The notes: generated from the letters alone by a model not told the origin. A stretch of 64,000 nt of DNA from Methyloversatilis universalis FAM5 (GCF_000214035.2 NZ_AFHG01000052.1:310001-374000); one strand, 5' to 3'; counted from the stretch's first letter, positions 53,259-63,112 are shown. Made by a program: numbers and translations.

Positions 53259-53862
53259 TCAGGGGCCCGGCCTGATCGAACATCAGGCCGCCCAGCGCTA
53301 CTTCGACCGCAATTTCTCCTGTGAGGCGGTCAAGATACTGCCGGGCGAGTTCTTCGTGACCACCCGGGAGATGCTGCTGGTGACCGTGCTGGGTTCCTGC
53401 GTGGCCGCCTGCATCCGGGACCCGGAACGCGGCATCGGCGGCATGAATCACTTCATGCTCCCGGACGCCGGGACCGGCGTCATGAGCCGTTCCGCCCGCT
53501 ACGGCGCCTATGCCATGGAGCTGCTGGTGAACGAGCTGATCAAGTCGGGTGCCCGCCGTTCCGCGCTGCAGGCCAAGGTGTTCGGCGGTGGACGGGTGAT
53601 GGCCACGCTGGCCAATGCCAACGTGGGCGAGCGCAATGCCGGCTTCGTGCTTGATTACCTCGCGCAGGAAGGCATTCCTGTCGTGGCGCAGGATCTGCTG
53701 GACAGTCATGCCAGAAAGATTTACTTCTTCCCTAGGTCAGGACGCGTACTGCTGAAGCGCCTGGCACGCATGAACAACGATACGCTGATGCGTCGCGAAC
53801 GCGAGTACCAGGAGCGGCTGTCGCGCGACGACGCGTCCGGAGACATCGAACTGTTCTCCTGA
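53233..53862 (+). CDS. cheD: Chemoreceptor glutamine deamidase CheD
   Basis: The 209-residue protein converts receptor Gln to Glu. The catalytic Cys-His are C56 (VLGSCVAAC) and H73 (GMNHFMLP). FGGGRVM and DVGERN-like ANVGERNAGF segments match the family. The tail ends SGDIELFS. The ATG at 53233 lies inside the end of cheR (26-bp overlap), so translation is coupled. cheB follows after 23 bp. Confidence 0.95.
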   Translation: MRVLTALADQGPGLIEHQAAQRYFDRNFSCEAVKILPGEFFVTTREMLLVTVLGSCVAACIRDPERGIGGMNHFMLPDAGTGVMSRSARYGAYAMELLVNELIKSGARRSALQAKVFGGGRVMATLANANVGERNAGFVLDYLAQEGIPVVAQDLLDSHARKIYFFPRSGRVLLKRLARMNNDTLMRREREYQERLSRDDASGDIELFS

Positions 53863-53885
53863 GCCGATGCGAGGATGAGGAAGGA

Positions 53886-55022
53886 ATGAAGATCAGGGTT
53901 CTGGTGGTCGACGATTCCGCAGTGATGCGGGCGGTGCTCACCGAAATCATCAATCAGGCGCCCGACATGGAAGTGGTCGGTTCGGCGCCTGACGCGGCAA
54001 TGGCCCGACAGAAGGTGAAGGAGCTGTCGCCCGACGTGCTCACGCTGGACGTCGAAATGCCCAATATGAATGGCCTGGAGTTTCTGGACAAGGTGATGCG
54101 CCTGCGTCCGATGCCGGTCATCATGATTTCCAGCCAGACCGCGCAGGGGTCCGAAACCACGCTGCAGGCGCTGGAACTGGGCGCGGTCGACTACGTCGCC
54201 AAGCCGCGCGGGTCGCTGGCCGGTCTGCCGGTCAGCTATGCGCAGGAAATACACGAGAAGATACGCGCTGCCCACGGCGCTCGCCTGAAGGTGCTGCGCA
54301 CGGGTGCGAGCGGGGGCGCGGCGTCGGCCGCCGCCGTCCGACCGGCCGTCACGGTCCGGCCGTCGTCGCCGGCCTCGGCGTCGACCTTGCTGCCGACTGC
54401 CGCGGCGGCACCGGTGGCGTCGAGCTGGGGCGACCGCATCATCTGCATCGGTGCGTCGACCGGCGGAACCGAGGCGATCAAGGAAGTGCTGTGCCGCCTG
54501 CCCGAGAACGTGCCGGGCATCGTCATGGTCCAGCACATGCCCGAAATGTTCACTTCAAGTTTTGCCCGGCGGCTGGATACGCTGGCACGGGTGCGTGTGA
54601 AGGAGGCGGAGCAGGGCGAACGCATCCTGCCCGGACACGCCTATCTGGCGCCCGGCCACTCGCATCTGGAAATCCGCCGTTCAGGCAACGGCTATGTCTG
54701 CGAACTGCTGCAGACACCGCCCTACAACCGCCACCGGCCGGCGGTCGACGTGCTGTTCAATTCCGCCGCCCAGCATGCGCGCGGCAGTGCCGTGGCGGCC
54801 CTGCTCACCGGCATGGGCAAGGACGGTGCGCAGGGCATGCTGGCCATGCGCCGGGCCGGGGCCTGGACCATAGGCCAGGATCAGGACAGCTGCGTGGTCT
54901 ATGGCATGCCGCGCGAGGCTGCCCAGATCGGCGCATGCTGCGAAGTGGCACCGCTGACCCAGGTGGCCGAACGCATTCTGGCTGCACTGAGCCATGGCAG
55001 AAAGCTGACCGCTCCGGTGTGA
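53886..55022 (+). CDS. cheB: Chemotaxis methylesterase CheB
   Basis: The 378-residue enzyme removes methyl groups from receptors. A receiver (VLVVDDSAVMRAVL; phosphoacceptor D55 in TLDVEMPNMNG; Lys in VAKPRG) is joined by an Ala/Ser-rich linker (about 137-180) to the esterase with the catalytic triad S191 (IGASTGGTEA), H217 (MVQHMPEMF) and D313 (LTGMGKDGAQGM). It is the sixth gene of the cheW operon. Confidence 0.97.
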   Translation: MKIRVLVVDDSAVMRAVLTEIINQAPDMEVVGSAPDAAMARQKVKELSPDVLTLDVEMPNMNGLEFLDKVMRLRPMPVIMISSQTAQGSETTLQALELGAVDYVAKPRGSLAGLPVSYAQEIHEKIRAAHGARLKVLRTGASGGAASAAAVRPAVTVRPSSPASASTLLPTAAAAPVASSWGDRIICIGASTGGTEAIKEVLCRLPENVPGIVMVQHMPEMFTSSFARRLDTLARVRVKEAEQGERILPGHAYLAPGHSHLEIRRSGNGYVCELLQTPPYNRHRPAVDVLFNSAAQHARGSAVAALLTGMGKDGAQGMLAMRRAGAWTIGQDQDSCVVYGMPREAAQIGACCEVAPLTQVAERILAALSHGRKLTAPV

Positions 55023-55109
55023 GCGGACAGGCCCGACGCGCTGTCCGCTGCGCGACCGGATGGCCCGACCGCTGCACCGCATTTCATCACCTTGACGGAT
55101 CGATTCATC

Positions 55110-55415
55110 ATGGAAATACGCTCCACGCTCGACAACGCCCATGCGCGCATCGCACTCGGTGGCCGCTTCGATTTTTCATCGCACCGCGAATTCCGCGAGG
55201 TCACCGAACAGCTGCTGACGAAGGGCTCTGTATCGTCGATGGAAATCGACCTCGGGGCGGTCAGCTATCTGGACAGTTCCGCCCTGGGCATGCTGCTCAT
55301 GCTGCGCGACAAGGCCCGCGCCGCCAGCTGTGAAATCCGCCTGGCGAACTGCAGCGCGCCGGTCCGCCAGGTGCTCGAAGTCGCCAATTTCCAGAAATTG
55401 TTCACGATCACCTGA
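55110..55415 (+). CDS. STAS-domain anti-sigma factor antagonist-like protein
   Basis: The 101-residue STAS protein has the SpoIIAA-type motif DLGAVSYLDSSALGMLLML, with the phosphorylatable Ser in LDSSALG. The likely start is ATG 55110; a TTG six codons earlier is possible. No kinase or anti-sigma factor gene is adjacent. As the last gene of the chemotaxis operon it may tune a partner-switching path linked to motility; this is inference. Confidence 0.88.
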   Translation: MEIRSTLDNAHARIALGGRFDFSSHREFREVTEQLLTKGSVSSMEIDLGAVSYLDSSALGMLLMLRDKARAASCEIRLANCSAPVRQVLEVANFQKLFTIT

Positions 55416-55437
55416 GCAGGGTCTGACGCGGGGCGTC

Positions 55438-55464
55438 TCAAGTTCATACGCCTGTCGTCGTAAA
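55438..55464 (+). promoter_or_regulatory. Sigma-28 (FliA)-type promoter
   Basis: TCAAGTTC (55438-55445), 11 bp and GTCGTAAA (55457-55464), about 107 bp before the next mcp start. The -10 begins GTCG in place of GCCG. Confidence 0.6.
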
Positions 55465-55571
55465 GCCTGTACCACGGACCGGCACACGATGCCCAGGGTC
55501 TGGAGGCCGATTGCCGGGACAGACGCTTCCGGCAGCGGGTCCACGCCCCTTACCGGACAGGAGAGAGAAAG

Positions 55572-57278
55572 ATGACGACGAGCACGCGCGCGCAGACGCG
55601 CAGCCTTTGGCCCTGGCTGGGCCTTTTTGCAGGACTGCTGACCACCCACCTCGGCCTGTACGCATTCAGCGCCCAGACCTTCTCAGCCGGCGGCGCACTG
55701 CTCGCCGGCACTCTCGCGCTGCTGGCAACAGCACTGGCGCGCGGGCTCACCCTCTTCCTTCTCGAGAAGCCCCTGGCCGGCGCAGTGGCCGGCATCGAAC
55801 GCGCCCGTCAGTCGGGCGACCTGACCTTCCGGCTGGAGCCGGCCGGATACGGCGCGCTGCCGCGTCTGGCGGACAGCTACAACCAGCTGGTGATCGAGTT
55901 CAGCGCGGCCATGGCCAAGATGCTGTTCACGTCCCAGCGGCTGCAGGAAACCTGCAGCGACCTCGGCAAGGGCGCCGAACGGGTGGCCGGATCGGCCGAA
56001 CAGCAATGCGAGGCGTCACGCGCGGCCAGTGGCGACGTCGGCAACATGAAACAGAGCATGGCGGAAGCGACCCGGGCCGCGGCCGGCACGGTCGACGACG
56101 CCACCCGCTCGCGCGAGCTGTCACAGCAGGGCGCGCAGGTGGTGAGCCGGGTCGCCGACGAAATGGGGCGGGTGGCCGGCAGCGTGTCCGAAAGCGCGCG
56201 ACAGATCGAACTGCTGGGCCAGCGCTCGGAAGAGATCGGTTCGGTGGTGCAGGTGATCCGCGAGATTGCCGACCAGACCAATCTGCTCGCGCTCAATGCG
56301 GCCATCGAGGCGGCGCGCGCCGGCGAGCAGGGCCGCGGCTTCGCGGTCGTGGCCGACGAGGTGCGCAAGCTGGCCGAACGCACGGCGGCCTCCACCGGCC
56401 AGATCCACTCGATGATTTCCACCGTCCAGCGCGAGACCGCCGATGCCGCGTCGGCCATCCGCACCAGTGCGGTCGAGGCCCGGCGCGGTGCCGAGCTGAC
56501 CAGCGAGGCGGTGGATACCCTCAATCACATCCGGGAATGCGCCGACGCCACGCTTGAGCGCGTCGGCGGCACCGTGGAGGCGATGCGCCACAACCACGCA
56601 CTTGGCGAGCAGGTCGAGCAGCATGTGCAGCGCATCTTCTCGATGGCGGAATCGAACCGCGACGTGTCCGGCCAGACCGCGTCCGGCGCGGCCAGGCTGG
56701 ACGTGCTGTCGAGCAACCTGGCCGAACTTGCCCAGGTGTTCCGGCTGGGCAGCTATGGCGAACAGGCGGTGGCCCGGCATGCCCGCATGCCGGACATCGT
56801 GGCCAGCGCAGCCAGTCAGATCGGTGCCTGCCTCGAGGCGGCGGTGAAGCGGGGCGAAATCAAGCTCGACGATCTGTTCGACGAGAACTATCAGCCGATC
56901 GCCGGCACGAAACCGACCAAGTACAACACCAAATTCGACGCGCTGACCGACCGGCTTTTCCCGGCCATCCAGGAGGCAGTCCTGGACCGCAACCAGGGTC
57001 TGATCTACGCCGGCGCGGTCGACCGCAAGGGCTATTTCCCGACCCATAACAAGCGCTTCTGCCAGCCGCTGACCGGCGACGAGAAGAAGGACATCGCCGG
57101 CAACCGCACCAAGCGCATCTTCGACGATCCGGTGGGCCGCCGTTGCGGCGCCCACAGCCAGCCCTTCCTGATCCAGACCTACCGCCGCGACACCGGCGAG
57201 GTGGTGCATGACATTTCCGCACCCATCTTCGTGTCCGGCCGCCAGTGGGGCGGGTTCCGCATCGGCTATACCGCCTGA
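55572..57278 (+). CDS. Methyl-accepting chemotaxis protein with C-terminal sensor domain
   Basis: The 568-residue receptor has two N-terminal hydrophobic segments ([20 protein letters not shown] and [17 protein letters not shown]), a HAMP-like stretch and the MCP hairpin early (tip [23 protein letters not shown], about residue 230). About 150 residues then follow the signalling domain (from residue about 400), containing [19 protein letters not shown] and [19 protein letters not shown], which resemble a Cache-like domain. A cytoplasmic sensor behind the hairpin reverses the usual order. It has its own sigma-28-type promoter and an AGGAGAG site. Confidence 0.88.
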   Translation: MTTSTRAQTRSLWPWLGLFAGLLTTHLGLYAFSAQTFSAGGALLAGTLALLATALARGLTLFLLEKPLAGAVAGIERARQSGDLTFRLEPAGYGALPRLADSYNQLVIEFSAAMAKMLFTSQRLQETCSDLGKGAERVAGSAEQQCEASRAASGDVGNMKQSMAEATRAAAGTVDDATRSRELSQQGAQVVSRVADEMGRVAGSVSESARQIELLGQRSEEIGSVVQVIREIADQTNLLALNAAIEAARAGEQGRGFAVVADEVRKLAERTAASTGQIHSMISTVQRETADAASAIRTSAVEARRGAELTSEAVDTLNHIRECADATLERVGGTVEAMRHNHALGEQVEQHVQRIFSMAESNRDVSGQTASGAARLDVLSSNLAELAQVFRLGSYGEQAVARHARMPDIVASAASQIGACLEAAVKRGEIKLDDLFDENYQPIAGTKPTKYNTKFDALTDRLFPAIQEAVLDRNQGLIYAGAVDRKGYFPTHNKRFCQPLTGDEKKDIAGNRTKRIFDDPVGRRCGAHSQPFLIQTYRRDTGEVVHDISAPIFVSGRQWGGFRIGYTA

Positions 57279-57326
57279 TCCACCGGTGTCCGGTGCGCGC
57301 CACCGCCGGGAGAGGCGGGTGGCGGC

Positions 57327-57350
57327 GAAGGCGGCCTGCGGGCCGCCTTC
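57327..57350 (+). terminator. Hairpin after the mcp gene
   Basis: A perfect 10-bp stem GAAGGCGGCC / GGCCGCCTTC (57327-57336 and 57341-57350) with a TGCG loop lies 49 bp after the stop. No T run follows, so it is only a candidate terminator. The rest of the 300-bp gap holds a sigma-28-type site and nothing else visible. Confidence 0.4.
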
Positions 57351-57396
57351 GTACTTGATCCAGGTCAAGCCGACGAGCGGCGGGCCCGGCAGGCCT

Positions 57397-57423
57397 TCAA
57401 TCTTTCTCCCCTCCAGCCGTAAA
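57397..57423 (+). promoter_or_regulatory. Sigma-28 (FliA)-type promoter
   Basis: TCAATCTT (57397-57404), 11 bp and GCCGTAAA (57416-57423), about 155 bp before the next mcp. The -10 is a strong match; the -35 has TCAAT in place of TCAAG. Confidence 0.6.
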
Positions 57424-57578
57424 AATGAACTGATGTTCATGTGGACGCGGGCGCCTCTGACCTGCTCACGGGGCGTCCGGACTGGATGCGATGCGACGCC
57501 GGGCATCCGGTCGGCCTGAATACCGATGCACGCCGGCAGTGCAGCGGGTACACGATGCCCGTCCATCTGGAGACTGTT

Positions 57579-59597
57579 ATGAACGCCCTGCTGTATCCCG
57601 CCCGCGCCCTGATGTCGCGCATGCGTTTCGGCCCCAAGATGGCCCTGGTGCTGGGCATCCTGCTGGTGCTGTCGATCGCCCTGGCGACGACCCTGACGAT
57701 GAACCGGATCGATACGCTCAGATTGCTCGAGAACGAGCGGGTCGGCGCCGGCTATCTGCGCGTGCTGCTTCATGTGATGGGGTCCATCCAGCAGCACCGC
57801 GGCCTGTCGACCACCCTGCTCAACGGCGACGCCAGCCTGACCGCCAAGGTCGATGCCAAGGCGGCCGAGGTGAAGGAGGGGCTGAATCAGCTGCGTGCGC
57901 TGGATCAGGCCAACCCCGCCCTGCTCAAGCAGGGAGCCCGCATCGACGGCATCGAGCAGGAGTGGACCGCGGTGCGCCAGCAGATGCAGGGCAGCGGCGG
58001 TGACAACTTCCGGCGGCACAGCGCGCTGGTCGAGAAGCTGCTCAACGATTTCCGCGTCGTGTCGGACAACACCGGCATGACCTTTGACCCGTTCGAGGAC
58101 ACCTACACCCTCAATGACGCGGCGGTGACCGTGGCGCCGCACACCATCGAATATCTGGCCCGTCTGCGCGGCCGTGCCGCAGCGGTCAGCGCCCGCAAGA
58201 GTGCGTCGCTCGAGGATTCGGTCGAGCTTGGCGCGCTGATGCAGCTGGTGCATAGCCGCATCAGCGAGATGGATCGCGTGGTCGAGCGGGTCAAGCTGCG
58301 CAGCCCCGTTCACGCTGCCGCGGTGGCTGCGCAGGTGGAACATCTGCGCGAAAGCTATGCAGCGGTATCGCCCATGCTCGACAACATCGTGATCCGTCAG
58401 CAGTTCGACGTGGCCGCGCCCGAGGTGTTTGCCCAGGCCAGCAAGCCGGTGGACGCCGCGCTCAAGGTGTCGCAGACCCTGCTGGATGCGATCGACGCCA
58501 GCATGAACGGCCACACCCATGACATGAACACCGCCCTCGTGGTGACCATCGCGGCGCTGGTCGCCGGCCTGCTGATTTCGTCCTATCTGGCGCTCGGCCT
58601 CTACGCCTCGCTCGAACAGAACATCGTCCGCATGATCGAGGGCGGCAGAAAGCTGGCGGACGGTGATCTGAGCGCCCGCATCAGCGTTGACAGCCAGGAT
58701 GAGCTGGGCGACATCGCCCGCAGCTTCAACAGCATGGCCGATGGTCTGGCCACGCTGATTACCCGGGTCAAATCTTCGGCCGGCGAAGTGGGCCAGGTCA
58801 CGCTGACGCTGGCCAGCGCCACCCAGCAGATCAGCGAAGCATCGACCAGCCAGAGCCAGTACGCGTCGGCCATGGCGGCCACCATCGAGGAACTGTCGGT
58901 GTCGATCAACAGCGTGTCGGACAGCGCGGCGGACATGCGCCGCCACGCCGAGGCGAGCCGTGACGAAGCCACCCAGGGCCACCGCGCGATCGATGCGGTG
59001 AGCAGCGAACTGGATGCGGTCGGTCACGTCGTGGGCGAGATTTCGCAGGCGGCCGGCGCTTTCATCGAAAGCACCCGCGCCATCGGCGACATGACCCGTC
59101 AGGTCAAGGACATCGCGGAACAGACCAATCTGCTGGCGCTGAACGCCGCCATCGAGGCGGCACGCGCTGGCGAACAGGGCCGCGGCTTTGCGGTGGTGGC
59201 TGACGAGGTGCGCAAGCTGGCCGAGAAGTCGGCGGTGTCGGCACAGCAGATCGAGGAAGTGACGCGCGCGCTCGACGCACGCGCGGGCAGCGTCGAAGCG
59301 GTGGTGCAGCGTGGCGTGTCGGCGATCGACAACTCGCGCAGCCAGCTGACCCAGGTGGTGGGCGCACTCGGCCGTGCGGCCGACGCGGCGGCCTCGACTT
59401 CCCAGGGCATCGCCGGCATTGCCGAGTCGGTCAGCGAGCAGACCACGGCCAGCCACGACGTGGCACGGTCGGTCGAACAGATCGCCCAGATGAGCGAAGA
59501 AAACAGCAGCGCCATTTCCTCGATGGCGAACGAGGCCCAGCACCTGCGTGCCCTGGCGATGAGCTTGGAAGAGGCGGGCGCCCGCTTCCGCGTCTGA
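57579..59597 (+). CDS. Methyl-accepting chemotaxis protein with NIT-like sensor
   Basis: The 672-residue receptor has an N-terminal helix ([21 protein letters not shown]), a helical periplasmic domain of about 290 residues with [14 protein letters not shown], which resembles nitrate/nitrite-sensing (NIT) domains, a second helix ([20 protein letters not shown]), HAMP and the MCP hairpin. It ends ARFRV with no WxxF pentapeptide. I chose ATG 57579 because GGAG lies 7 bp upstream; earlier in-frame starts have no such site. A terminator follows. Confidence 0.92.
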   Translation: MNALLYPARALMSRMRFGPKMALVLGILLVLSIALATTLTMNRIDTLRLLENERVGAGYLRVLLHVMGSIQQHRGLSTTLLNGDASLTAKVDAKAAEVKEGLNQLRALDQANPALLKQGARIDGIEQEWTAVRQQMQGSGGDNFRRHSALVEKLLNDFRVVSDNTGMTFDPFEDTYTLNDAAVTVAPHTIEYLARLRGRAAAVSARKSASLEDSVELGALMQLVHSRISEMDRVVERVKLRSPVHAAAVAAQVEHLRESYAAVSPMLDNIVIRQQFDVAAPEVFAQASKPVDAALKVSQTLLDAIDASMNGHTHDMNTALVVTIAALVAGLLISSYLALGLYASLEQNIVRMIEGGRKLADGDLSARISVDSQDELGDIARSFNSMADGLATLITRVKSSAGEVGQVTLTLASATQQISEASTSQSQYASAMAATIEELSVSINSVSDSAADMRRHAEASRDEATQGHRAIDAVSSELDAVGHVVGEISQAAGAFIESTRAIGDMTRQVKDIAEQTNLLALNAAIEAARAGEQGRGFAVVADEVRKLAEKSAVSAQQIEEVTRALDARAGSVEAVVQRGVSAIDNSRSQLTQVVGALGRAADAAASTSQGIAGIAESVSEQTTASHDVARSVEQIAQMSEENSSAISSMANEAQHLRALAMSLEEAGARFRV

Positions 59598-59634
59598 GCT
59601 TTCCGGCCCACCAGGCCAGACATGTACTGAACGG

Positions 59635-59667
59635 GGCCGGAGCATCGAAGGATGTCTCCGGCCTTTT
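59635..59667 (+). terminator. Rho-independent terminator after mcp
   Basis: GGCCGGAG (59635-59642) pairs with CTCCGGCC (59656-59663), with further pairing CATC/GATG inside, followed by TTTT. It lies 38 bp after the mcp stop. The remainder of the 318-bp gap to cheV is AT-rich and holds the sigma-28-type site at 59838. Confidence 0.75.
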
Positions 59668-59837
59668 CATGTGCTGTCTCAGCTTGTTGAAATTCAGGTC
59701 TGATTTTTCACTGTTTTCCATCCTTTCTGCGCACAGCGTCCGGACGCTGAAAACCGTTCCGGACAACGTGTCCGGGCCGCGGCAAGCCCTTGATCCGCCG
59801 GGCTGAATGCCCTTTCCGGAATTTGCTTCAGGGGGTT

Positions 59838-59864
59838 CAAGACTGTTCAGGCGTTGCCGTTAAC
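59838..59864 (+). promoter_or_regulatory. Sigma-28 (FliA)-type promoter for the cheV operon
   Basis: TCAAGACT (59838-59845), 11 bp and GCCGTTAA (59857-59864), 51 bp before the first cheV ATG. Confidence 0.65.
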
Positions 59865-59915
59865 ACAGCTCATCGCGGTTGTTTTCGTGCGACAGACCAG
59901 ACAGACGAGGCCGAC

Positions 59916-60887
59916 ATGTCAGAGTTGCTCAAGAATATCGATGCCCGCACCAAGCTCGCGGGCACCAACAAGCTCGAAATCCTGATGTTTTCGCTCGGCG
60001 TCGATTCCCGCACCGGGAAGCGCGAAACCTTCGGCATCAACGTGTTCAAGGTGCGCGAGGTCATGCGCACGCCGCCGGTCACCGCCGCGCCCGAGATGCC
60101 GCCGGCGGTCGAAGGCATGGTGAGCCTGCGCGGCGCACTGGTGCCGGTGGTCGATCTGGCCAAGTTCGCGCAGTTCCCGAGCGAAACGCCGCGCGACGTG
60201 ATGATCGTGACCGAATACAACGGCCACACCCAGGGCTTCCTGGTCGAGTCGGTCGATACCATCCTGCGCCTGGACTGGTCGCAGATGCGGGTGCCGCCGG
60301 CCATGCTGACCGCCAATCTGGGCGGTCTGGTCACCGCGGTGACCGAGCTGCCTGACGGTCGTCTGGTCATGATGCTGGACGTCGAGAAGATCCTCTCGGA
60401 AACCGCGGACATCGACAACGACCTCGCGTTCAAGGACATCGAGCCGCTGGGCATCGAGGGCGCCACCGTGTTCTTCTGTGATGACTCCCCGGTGGCCCGC
60501 AACCAGATCACCCGCACGCTGGACCTGATGGGCGTCCGCTACGTGGGCGCAATCAACGGCGCCCAGATGTGGACCGAGCTGAAGAAGGTTGCCGCCTACG
60601 CCGAAGCGAGCAACCGCAAGGTGAGCGATCTGGTGAACATCATCCTGACCGACATCGAGATGCCGGAAATGGATGGCTACATCCTGACCAAGCACGTCAA
60701 GGCCGATCCGCGCTTCGCCGGCATTCCGGTGGTGATGCATTCCTCGCTGTCCTCCGGCTCCAACCAGCAGCTGGGCCGTTCGGTCGGCGTGGATGAATAC
60801 GTTTCGAAGTTCGAGGCACAGCGTCTGGCGGAAACGATCAGCCGCCTGATTCGCCGTGGCAGCGGTGGCGACCGTGCCGCCGCCTGA
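59916..60887 (+). CDS. cheV: Chemotaxis coupling protein CheV (first copy)
   Basis: The 323-residue protein joins a CheW-like domain (residues about 1-165; INVFKVREVMRTPPVT, GMVSLRGALVPVVDLA) to a receiver (VFFCDDSPVARNQI; phosphoacceptor in ILTDIEMPEMDGY; Lys in YVSKFE). CheV couples receptors to CheA and may act as a phosphate sink in adaptation. The ATG at 59916 is the conserved start (MSELLKNIDARTKLAGTNKL). It is followed after 19 bp by a second cheV. Confidence 0.95.
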   Translation: MSELLKNIDARTKLAGTNKLEILMFSLGVDSRTGKRETFGINVFKVREVMRTPPVTAAPEMPPAVEGMVSLRGALVPVVDLAKFAQFPSETPRDVMIVTEYNGHTQGFLVESVDTILRLDWSQMRVPPAMLTANLGGLVTAVTELPDGRLVMMLDVEKILSETADIDNDLAFKDIEPLGIEGATVFFCDDSPVARNQITRTLDLMGVRYVGAINGAQMWTELKKVAAYAEASNRKVSDLVNIILTDIEMPEMDGYILTKHVKADPRFAGIPVVMHSSLSSGSNQQLGRSVGVDEYVSKFEAQRLAETISRLIRRGSGGDRAAA

Positions 60888-60906
60888 ACGAGACTGGAGA
60901 CAGACG

Positions 60907-61851
60907 ATGGACAGAACCGATCAGAACCTGCTCGAACAGGTCGATGCCCGTACCAAGCTGGCGGGCTCGAACAAGATGGAAATCCTGCTGTTCTCGCTCG
61001 GCACGCACGAGCTGTTCGGCATCAATGTTTTCAAGGTGCGTGAGGTCAGCCGCACGCCGACCGTCACCCCGACGCCCAATATGCCGGGTGGCGTGGAAGG
61101 CCTGATTTCGCTGCGCGGCAACGTGATTCCGGTGCTGTCGCTGGCCCGCATCATGAATCTGGACGGTGCGCCCGAAGGCATGGGCGGCGCCATGATGGTG
61201 ACCGAGTACAGCAAGCGCACACTGGGCTTTCTGGTGCATGAAGTCGATCGCATCATCCGCGTCGACTGGGACCGCGTCCGTGCGCCGGAATCGGTGGTCA
61301 CCAGCGAACAGCTCTACATCACCGCCATCACCGAACTGGACGACGGCCGCCTGGTGTCCATCCTGGACGTCGAAAGCATCATGGCCGGCACCTTCGGCGA
61401 AGCCGCGATCAGCGACATTCCGCCTCTGGGCGGCAATTACCAGCCCAATGTGTTCTTCGTCGATGACTCCGCGGTCGCCCGCAAGAAGATCGCCGAAGTG
61501 CTGGACAAGCTGAGCATCCGCCACAAGCACGCCACCAACGGCGCCGAAGCCTGGACCCGGCTCCAGGGCATGGCCGCGCATTCGTCGGCCACCGGCAACC
61601 CGCTGACCGACGAGATCGACCTCATTCTGGTTGACGCCGAAATGCCGGAGATGGATGGTTATGTGCTCACCCGGAACATCAAGAACGACCCGCGTTTTGC
61701 CGACATTCCGGTGGTGATGCACTCATCGCTGTCTTCGGAAGCCAACCGGGCGATGGGCAAGAGCGTCGGGGTGGATGCGTATGTGGCGAAGTTCGATGCC
61801 GAGGTGCTCGCCGACACGCTGCGTCCGCTGCTGGCAACACATAAAGCCTGA
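60907..61851 (+). CDS. cheV: Chemotaxis coupling protein CheV (second copy)
   Basis: The 314-residue paralogue has the same domain order: CheW-like (INVFKVREVSRTPTVT, GLISLRGNVIPVLSL) then receiver (VFFVDDSAVARKKI; phosphoacceptor in LVDAEMPEMDGY; Lys in YVAKFD). The two copies share architecture and several blocks (HSSLSS, SVGVDxYVxKF) but differ widely at the base level, so the duplication is old. An AGGAG-like GGAGAC site precedes the ATG. cheY follows after 15 bp. Confidence 0.95.
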   Translation: MDRTDQNLLEQVDARTKLAGSNKMEILLFSLGTHELFGINVFKVREVSRTPTVTPTPNMPGGVEGLISLRGNVIPVLSLARIMNLDGAPEGMGGAMMVTEYSKRTLGFLVHEVDRIIRVDWDRVRAPESVVTSEQLYITAITELDDGRLVSILDVESIMAGTFGEAAISDIPPLGGNYQPNVFFVDDSAVARKKIAEVLDKLSIRHKHATNGAEAWTRLQGMAAHSSATGNPLTDEIDLILVDAEMPEMDGYVLTRNIKNDPRFADIPVVMHSSLSSEANRAMGKSVGVDAYVAKFDAEVLADTLRPLLATHKA

Positions 61852-61866
61852 GAGAGGTAGTCACCC

Positions 61867-62265
61867 ATGTCTGATCCCAAGATGAAATTTCTCGTTGTCG
61901 ACGACTTCTCGACCATGCGCCGCATCGTGCGCAACCTGCTCAAGGAACTCGGTTTCACCAATGTCGATGAGGCCGAGGACGGCGTGATCGCGCTGCAGAA
62001 ACTCAAGGCGGCAGAGTTCGACTTCGTGGTGACCGACTGGAACATGCCGAACATGACCGGCATCGAGTTGCTGCGTGCGATCCGGGCCGATGCGGCATTG
62101 AAATCGCTGCCGGTGCTCATGATCACCGCCGAGGCGAAGAAGGAAAACATCATCGAAGCCGCGCAGGCGGGCGCGTCGGGCTACATCGTGAAGCCCTTCA
62201 CCGCCGGCACCATGAGCGAAAAGCTGAACAAGATTTTCGAGAAGATGAACCAGAAAGCCGCCTGA
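61867..62265 (+). CDS. cheY: Chemotaxis response regulator CheY (second, E. coli-like copy)
   Basis: The 132-residue regulator binds the flagellar switch when phosphorylated. It has the exact E. coli residues by number: D12, D13, D57, T87 and K109 ([37 protein letters not shown]). It lies directly upstream of cheZ, whose product dephosphorylates it. Confidence 0.98.
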   Translation: MSDPKMKFLVVDDFSTMRRIVRNLLKELGFTNVDEAEDGVIALQKLKAAEFDFVVTDWNMPNMTGIELLRAIRADAALKSLPVLMITAEAKKENIIEAAQAGASGYIVKPFTAGTMSEKLNKIFEKMNQKAA

Positions 62266-62287
62266 GGCTGAATCGGGAGAACGAACC

Positions 62288-63112
62288 GTGAAGAAGCTCA
62301 AGCTTGACGAGACCGGCGATTCCGACGATCTGCAGGCGCTGTTCGACAGCATTGCCAACGAGACGCCGCAGAAGGTAAGGCTGGAAGTGGTGCCGGAACC
62401 GGTGCTGACCGCCGGTGGCGACACCCCGGACCTTGAAGCGCTGTTCGACACCGTGGCCGGCGAATACGCCGCGACCCATGTCGAGTCGCACGAGGACAGC
62501 GATCACAGCTGCGAAATGGTGTTCAACAAGGTGGGGCATCTGGCCCGCCAGCTGCACGACACGCTGCGCGAACTGGGTTACGACCACGCGCTGGAGGATG
62601 TCGCGCAGCAGATGCCGGATGCGCGCAGCCGACTGAACTACGTCGCGCAGATGACCGAGAACGCGGCCAGCCGCGTGCTGAACGCCACCGACGTCGCCAT
62701 TCCGATGCAGGACGACATCGAGAAGCGCTCCAGCCTGCTGCACGACCGCTGGGAAAAGCTGTACCGCAACGAACTGTCGGTCGAGGAGTTCAAGGCCCTG
62801 GCGACCGAAACCCGCGGCTTCCTGGGCGATGTGCCGGGTTTTGCCCGCGACACCCGCGCACAGTTGAACGAAATCATGATGGCGCAGGATTTTCAGGACC
62901 TGACCGGTCAGGTCATCAAGAAAATCGTAGAAATGTCGCAAAAGCTGGAGAGCGGTCTGCTTCAGGTGCTGATCGAGGCAATGCCGGCGGAAAAGCGCGC
63001 CGCGACGCCGGAAGGGCTGCTCAACGGGCCGGTGATCAATGCCGAAGGTCGCAACGACGTGGTCACCAGCCAGGAACAGGTCGACGATCTGCTCGAAAGC
63101 CTCGGCTTCTGA
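62288..63112 (+). CDS. cheZ: CheY-P phosphatase CheZ
   Basis: The 274-residue phosphatase has the active-site stretch MMAQDFQDLTGQVIKK with D204 and Q208 matching D143 and Q147 of E. coli, and the C-terminal CheY-binding helix QVDDLLESLGF. The start is GTG at 62288. An N-terminal extension holds two copies of a similar motif, DDLQALFDSIA (residues 13-23) and PDLEALFDTVA (47-57), which resemble CheY-binding peptides of FliM; that resemblance is an inference. Confidence 0.96.
   Translation: MKKLKLDETGDSDDLQALFDSIANETPQKVRLEVVPEPVLTAGGDTPDLEALFDTVAGEYAATHVESHEDSDHSCEMVFNKVGHLARQLHDTLRELGYDHALEDVAQQMPDARSRLNYVAQMTENAASRVLNATDVAIPMQDDIEKRSSLLHDRWEKLYRNELSVEEFKALATETRGFLGDVPGFARDTRAQLNEIMMAQDFQDLTGQVIKKIVEMSQKLESGLLQVLIEAMPAEKRAATPEGLLNGPVINAEGRNDVVTSQEQVDDLLESLGF

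Noticed and set aside
56121..59645. Minus-strand open frame of 1174 codons across two mcp genes
   Set aside because: Antisense shadow; it crosses two well-defined plus-strand genes and a terminator.
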